From the NCBI GenBank assembly GCA_903953145.1, contig CAJBIL010000118.1, positions 1-10,093 of the forward strand: a stretch of DNA of 10,093 bases, given 5' to 3'. This stretch comes from an uncultured beta proteobacterium (GTDB lineage Bacteria; Pseudomonadota; Gammaproteobacteria; Burkholderiales; Rhodocyclaceae). Below, piece after piece: positions 7,096 to 10,093 of this stretch (position 1 is the first letter of the stretch; every line of letters begins with the position of its first letter). Under the pieces are notes generated by a model. That model searched no databases. It saw nothing but the letters and a program-made list of their open reading frames with translations, and had not been told where the DNA came from. A program made the translations under genes and the position numbers.

Positions 7096-8481
7096 TTAGG
7101 CAGAATCCGCATCTCGAATTGCCGTCTCCTGGGCAACATGGTTAGAGAGCCCTTTGTCACCCCCGCAGCGAACTAGAAGCTCAACAGCCTTACTGTAGTC
7201 AAGATAGCGCCCGGTCAATAGCAAGAAAACCGTATACGCAACAATATATATGTCACAGAGGACAATATTCCCGTCCGGATTCTTGTAAATACTGGCGTAC
7301 ATTCTTTCTAGATAAAGCCGCTGCTGCGGGAGCAGTCCGTATTTACCAGTGATTTGCGAGATGCCTGTAATGCCTGCCGGGCTATCAAATCGGTCTTCCC
7401 AATCGGCAAACTTCTTCAGCAATTCGATATTGTCCTTTGGAAGGGGACGGTTACCGACAAAACTCATGCCATCGAAAATGATATTGAGTAATTGCAGGGT
7501 TTCAACCAATTGCGCGCGTTCCAGCAATCTTCCAATTGGGGTGTAAACCTCGCAAGTGAGCGGTATATCCAAGTATCCATCACGCATGAACCGTTCTTTC
7601 AATTGATACTTTTGCGATGTAGCATCCTTAACCATGGTCCGAAACTTGAAAATTGTGACGCTCTTATCCGCCGAGATAAATCGGCGGGAAATATAGAATA
7701 TTGGTGCGCCTTCTAGGAGCCGTATCAGTACTGCAATTAGAACAAGGATTGGTAGTAACGCAACGATCAGGGTAACAGCGATAAGAATATCGAGTACCCT
7801 CTTGATGACATTCGACAACTTGAATGCGGCTATGTGATCTAGCTCATTTTTTATGGGCGCATCCTCTAGCGGCGCCCTTACCGCATACCTACGAACCAAA
7901 GCATGCGATGCCACGGCGATAAAAAGTAGGCCAAAGAATGACGCCAACCCGATCTCAAGTGAATTTCGTCGCTCGGAGCGCTCTCGTTCCAATACGGCCT
8001 GCTCGATATTCATTAGCGGACGCTTGGTTCCCGCAGAAAAACATCTGACTTGTCCGGCTGGAATATTTTCGATGGTTTGCCTTTCGCTCTCCTGACATGC
8101 TGTAAGCGCAATCTTTTCCTGAGAAGCCTCAAAAACGATCACGCCGTAAGCCATTCGAGCGGAGGGCATTGCAATTGATTCCTCTCCAAGCCACCGCCGT
8201 TCTACGTCATTCAGGTCTACTCGGCAGTCACTGGTTTCGATCCGGCAGGTGGGACAATTAGCGTGTAGTGTGGCCGCTTGGCTTGCAAGTGTTCGGGCGC
8301 ACTGAGTAGATGACGCTTGTCCTTTTTGTAGGACCTGAATACGAATTCCCTCCGGCCCGGCGATATCCAGATAGGGGAAGTAGCGTGTCGGCAACAGCAG
8401 GCTTTTCGCTCCGATCAGGACGCCGACAACTATGACTATTAGGACGATGATAGTGATGGTTTTGGTCACGGGTCTAATCAA
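7096..8481 (-). CDS. Membrane sugar-phosphate transferase with N-terminal periplasmic domain, catalytic Asp missing
   Basis: The C-terminal half is a bacterial sugar transferase (WbaP/PglC-like monotopic phosphoglycosyl transferase), the class that starts chains by moving a sugar phosphate to undecaprenyl phosphate. Numbering is from TTG 8481 (461 residues). A membrane helix at about 8-30 leads into a ~145-residue region, probably periplasmic, with six Cys (61, 76, 79, 86, 129, 147). A second helix spans about 176-197. The transferase part starts at RVLDILIAV (~228) and shows GAPIFY, FKFRTM (Lys279-Met283), SFVGNRPLP and PAGITGISQITG. At the catalytic pair, where PglC has LDE, this protein reads LVE: Val326 replaces the nucleophilic Asp while Glu327 stays. 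The start was chosen because GGAGG sits 8 bases before a TTG that overlaps the preceding TGA (TTGA); an ATG at 8520 without a ribosome site would add 13 residues. It could be inactive, or use another nucleophile. Confidence 0.83.
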   Translation of the reverse strand: MIRPVTKTITIIVLIVIVVGVLIGAKSLLLPTRYFPYLDIAGPEGIRIQVLQKGQASSTQCARTLASQAATLHANCPTCRIETSDCRVDLNDVERRWLGEESIAMPSARMAYGVIVFEASQEKIALTACQESERQTIENIPAGQVRCFSAGTKRPLMNIEQAVLERERSERRNSLEIGLASFFGLLFIAVASHALVRRYAVRAPLEDAPIKNELDHIAAFKLSNVIKRVLDILIAVTLIVALLPILVLIAVLIRLLEGAPIFYISRRFISADKSVTIFKFRTMVKDATSQKYQLKERFMRDGYLDIPLTCEVYTPIGRLLERAQLVETLQLLNIIFDGMSFVGNRPLPKDNIELLKKFADWEDRFDSPAGITGISQITGKYGLLPQQRLYLERMYASIYKNPDGNIVLCDIYIVAYTVFLLLTGRYLDYSKAVELLVRCGGDKGLSNHVAQETAIRDADSA

Positions 8482-8933
8482 TTGGATTGCCTCCGATTTC
8501 GTCGGAATGTAGTTCCGCATTGGACGAGCGCACGCTGAACCGCCACACCGAGTAAGGTGCCGATGGCGTTAACCATGGCGTCTTCGGTTTCGAAAGCATG
8601 GCTGTGAGTAACGATTTCGGTGATTTCATGGATGACTCCGATCATGGCGACGAAGGCGGTTACCTGCACTGCCGGACGTTGTGGCCAGCCGAGCGCAAAG
8701 GCGAAGGCGATCAGCGCGTAGGTGGAGAGATGGGCGACCCAGTGCATGGTGCCAGGGAATGCATGGCCAGCGGTTGGTATGCTGCCGACAGTGAAGAGGC
8801 CAAGCGTCAGCAGCACGGCGGCAATGCGGGCGAGTCGAGTGCGAAGAGACAGAGTTGTTGCGTTCAATGGAATGTTCTGTAGAAAGTCGGCGCTGGCGGG
8901 ACGGCGGTTATTGGTCTGATTGGCTTCAGGCAA
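8478..8933 (-). CDS. VanZ-like membrane protein
   Basis: This 151-residue protein has four predicted membrane segments, at about 33-50, 64-82, 88-106 and 119-135. It shows the VanZ-like pattern: His64 and His68 in MHWVAHLSTYALIAF, then HEITE around 102-106, and an acidic cluster followed by NAIGTLLG (ETEDAMVNAIGTLLGV, residues 115-130). VanZ itself gives low-level teicoplanin resistance by an unclear mechanism; in polysaccharide and PEP-CTERM loci, relatives are common without any antibiotic role. The TTG start at 8933 lies three bases after the restored galE stop and in the same frame; it has no good ribosome site, so the true start may be further in, for example near residue 30. The gene is coupled to the sugar transferase by a TTGA overlap. 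Family assignment is fairly sure, function unknown. Confidence 0.78.
   Translation of the reverse strand: MPEANQTNNRRPASADFLQNIPLNATTLSLRTRLARIAAVLLTLGLFTVGSIPTAGHAFPGTMHWVAHLSTYALIAFAFALGWPQRPAVQVTAFVAMIGVIHEITEIVTHSHAFETEDAMVNAIGTLLGVAVQRALVQCGTTFRRNRRQSN
8490..8494 (-). promoter_or_regulatory. GGAGG ribosome site for the sugar transferase
   Basis: On the minus strand GGAGG is followed by an 8-base spacer and a TTG whose last two bases are shared with the TGA stop of the VanZ-like gene. This arrangement indicates translational coupling and decides the start at 8481. Confidence 0.65.
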
Positions 8934-8936
8934 GGC

Positions 8937-9937
8937 CTAGCTACGTTGCTGCCTCCGCCATGCGTCTGAACACATTTGCTTAAAGCCTCGTTTCGATTTC
9001 CAGCCGAGCAGTTGATGCGCCAAGTTGGGGTCAGCCCAGCATTGGGCGATATCACCGGCACGGCGGGGCGCGATCTTGTAGGGGATCGGTTGGCCGGAGG
9101 CTTGTTCAAAGGCTTGACCATGTCGAGCACGGAATAGCCCCGGCCGGTGCCGAGATTGACCGTTAGCAAACCGCCCTGTCGGTTGAGGTAGTCAAGGGCG
9201 GCGACATGACCTTCTGCCAGATCAACCACATGGATGTAGTCCCGCACTCCGGTGCCATCGGGGGTGGGATAGTCATTGCCCCAGACGTTGAGGAATTCGC
9301 GCTGGCCAACGGCGACCTGGGCAACGAAGGGCATCAGGTTGTTGGGGATGCCGCTGTTACCCATGGGGTCTTCGCTGATCAGGCCGGATTCATGCGCGCC
9401 AACCGGATTGAAGTAGCGCAGGCGGGCGATGCGCCAGTCGGGTTCCGCGCGGTGCAGGTCGGCAAGAACGTCTTCGATGATGAGCTTGCTGCGGTCATAG
9501 GGGTTGGTGGCCGAGCGCGGGAAGTCTTCGCGGATCGGTACGCTGGCCGGATCGCCATAGACGGTGGCCGATGACGAGAAGACGAAGGTCTTGACCTTGG
9601 ACCGGCGCATGGCGGCAAGCAACTGCAGGGTGCCGTGGACGTTGTTGTCGTAGTACTCGAGCGGCTTTTCGACAGATTCACCGACGGCCTTGAGGCCGGC
9701 GAAGTTCATGACGGCGGTGATGGCGTGACGGGCAAATAGCGTGTCGAGTGCGGCTGCATCGCGCACGTCACCCTTGATGAACTGCGGACGCCTGCCGCAG
9801 AGCGTTTCCAGTCGATCAACGACAGTGGCGCAGCTGTTGTAGAGGTTGTCGAGAATCAGCAGGTCGTGGCCCGCCTGCGCCAGTGCAACACAGGTGTGCG
9901 AGCCGATGTAGCCGGTGCCGCCAGTGACAAGAATCAT
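8937..9937 (-). CDS. galE: UDP-glucose 4-epimerase GalE, broken by a one-base frameshift
   Basis: GalE interconverts UDP-glucose and UDP-galactose (some also the GlcNAc/GalNAc pair) in the cytoplasm and would feed galactose-type sugars to this locus. The reading from ATG 9937 is a close GalE match: GGTGYIG at 6-12, NFAGLKAVGESV, SSSATVYG (Ser122/123), YDRSK (Tyr147, Lys151), RYFNPVGAH, GIPNNLMPF, DGTGVRDYIHV and NLGTGRGYSVLDMVK. After Lys275 the frame is lost: as written it runs on to 8864 with a proline- and arginine-rich tail unlike any GalE. Adding one base at about 9112, within AAGCC, restores FEQASG, then APRRAGDI, CWADP and LGWK, ending at TAG 8937 with 333 residues, the usual length. 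This is a single-base deletion or a sequencing error. The gene heads the minus-strand run. A weak leader precedes the start. Confidence 0.9.
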
Positions 9938-9951
9938 GCAGGAGTGATGAT

Positions 9952-9965
9952 CGCTTTGGAAAGCG
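9952..9965. repeat. Palindrome in the galE leader
   Basis: CGCTTTGGAAAGCG is a perfect 6-bp inverted repeat with a 2-base centre, lying between the possible galE -10 element and its start codon. It could be a short leader hairpin or an operator, or chance. Confidence 0.35.
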
Positions 9966-9968
9966 GTG

Positions 9969-9974
9969 ATTATC
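9969..9974 (-). promoter_or_regulatory. Possible -10 element for galE
   Basis: On the minus strand GATAAT, preceded by TATGG, lies about 32 bases before ATG 9937 and differs by one base from TATAAT. No good -35 hexamer is present 16-18 bases upstream, so the promoter is tentative. Confidence 0.3.
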
Positions 9975-10093
9975 CCATATCACGCGGATGGAATAGGGTG
10001 ATCTTCTGGCAGAACTGGGGCCGGGAGTCGCGCATGGGCCGGTGCCGAAGTCGGCGCCGGCGATCTCCCCCTCCAGCCTCGTGAAGACCTACC
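9970..10093 (-). other. Right-edge region upstream of galE
   Basis: No recognised gene. One minus-strand frame stays open from the window edge to a TAA at 9970-9972, ending in HPRDMG, and could be the tail of an upstream gene. A second frame looks more protein-like before about 10040, but it is not continuous with the first. I do not recognise either product. Confidence 0.2.
10038..10061. repeat. GC-rich inverted repeat upstream of galE
   Basis: GCCGGTGCCG and CGGCGCCGGC form a 10-bp stem with one G-T pair around an AAGT loop. There is no T-run on either side, so it is not a canonical intrinsic terminator. It might mark the end of an upstream minus-strand gene or lie inside one. Confidence 0.4.

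Noticed and set aside
8598..8919. Plus-strand readings inside the VanZ-like gene
   Set aside because: They lie opposite a gene with clear membrane segments and VanZ-like motifs and have no features of their own.
8864..8936. The C-terminal tail of the long galE reading down to 8864 as a real GalE extension
   Set aside because: It is out of frame after the lost base, overlaps the VanZ-like gene, and has no GalE likeness, while the restored frame does.
9206..9574. Plus-strand 122-codon reading opposite galE
   Set aside because: It is the antisense shadow of a strongly conserved GalE sequence in GC-rich DNA.
10038..10061. Intrinsic terminator upstream of galE
   Set aside because: The stem is strong but no T-run follows on either strand; kept only as an inverted repeat.
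1..10093. CRISPR arrays, tRNA or rRNA genes, riboswitches
   Set aside because: No regularly spaced repeats, cloverleaf sequences or conserved RNA motifs were seen on either strand.

Overview
This window is a stretch of a surface-polysaccharide (capsule, exopolysaccharide or O-antigen type) biosynthesis locus from a Gram-negative bacterium. Gene content, GalE similarity, moderately high GC and codon use suggest a betaproteobacterium, perhaps of the Rhodocyclales type; this is inference, since no rRNA or other phylogenetic marker is present. By eye, base composition is uneven: the right edge (galE) and the first 200 bases are GC-rich, while the middle (about 4.1-8.4 kb) is clearly more AT-rich, as is common for horizontally exchanged polysaccharide genes.

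Layout. The plus strand from 232 to 4103 carries a tight run of four genes: a left-handed beta-helix O-acetyltransferase, an extended-SDR sugar-nucleotide epimerase/dehydratase, a GT4 glycosyltransferase of the PglA/CapM type, and a PAPS-type sulfotransferase. The minus strand from 9937 down to 4087 carries a second, convergent run: galE, a VanZ-like membrane protein, a membrane sugar-phosphate transferase with an unusual N-terminal periplasmic domain, a short SDR, a small 'YIDP' membrane protein, and a membrane-anchored protein of the sulfatase/alkaline-phosphatase superfamily. The two runs meet tail to tail, and the sulfotransferase and sulfatase-fold genes overlap by 17 bases at their 3' ends. 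No Wzx flippase, Wzy polymerase or export gene is visible, so the locus probably continues beyond the left edge or elsewhere.

How the genes may work together (inference). GalE would supply UDP-galactose or UDP-GalNAc. The sugar transferase would, if active, load the first sugar phosphate onto undecaprenyl phosphate. The GT4 enzyme would extend the glycan, and the two SDR proteins would make or modify a sugar nucleotide. The acetyltransferase and sulfotransferase would decorate the chain. The sulfatase-fold protein, with its small partner, would act in the periplasm.

Three points deserve most attention. The sulfatase-fold enzyme has Thr where sulfatases have the formylglycine Cys, and Ala where they have Arg. 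The sugar transferase has Val where the catalytic Asp of the Asp-Glu pair is expected. galE is broken by a single-base frameshift near 9112 that removes the normal last ~58 residues; adding one base restores a complete 333-residue GalE.
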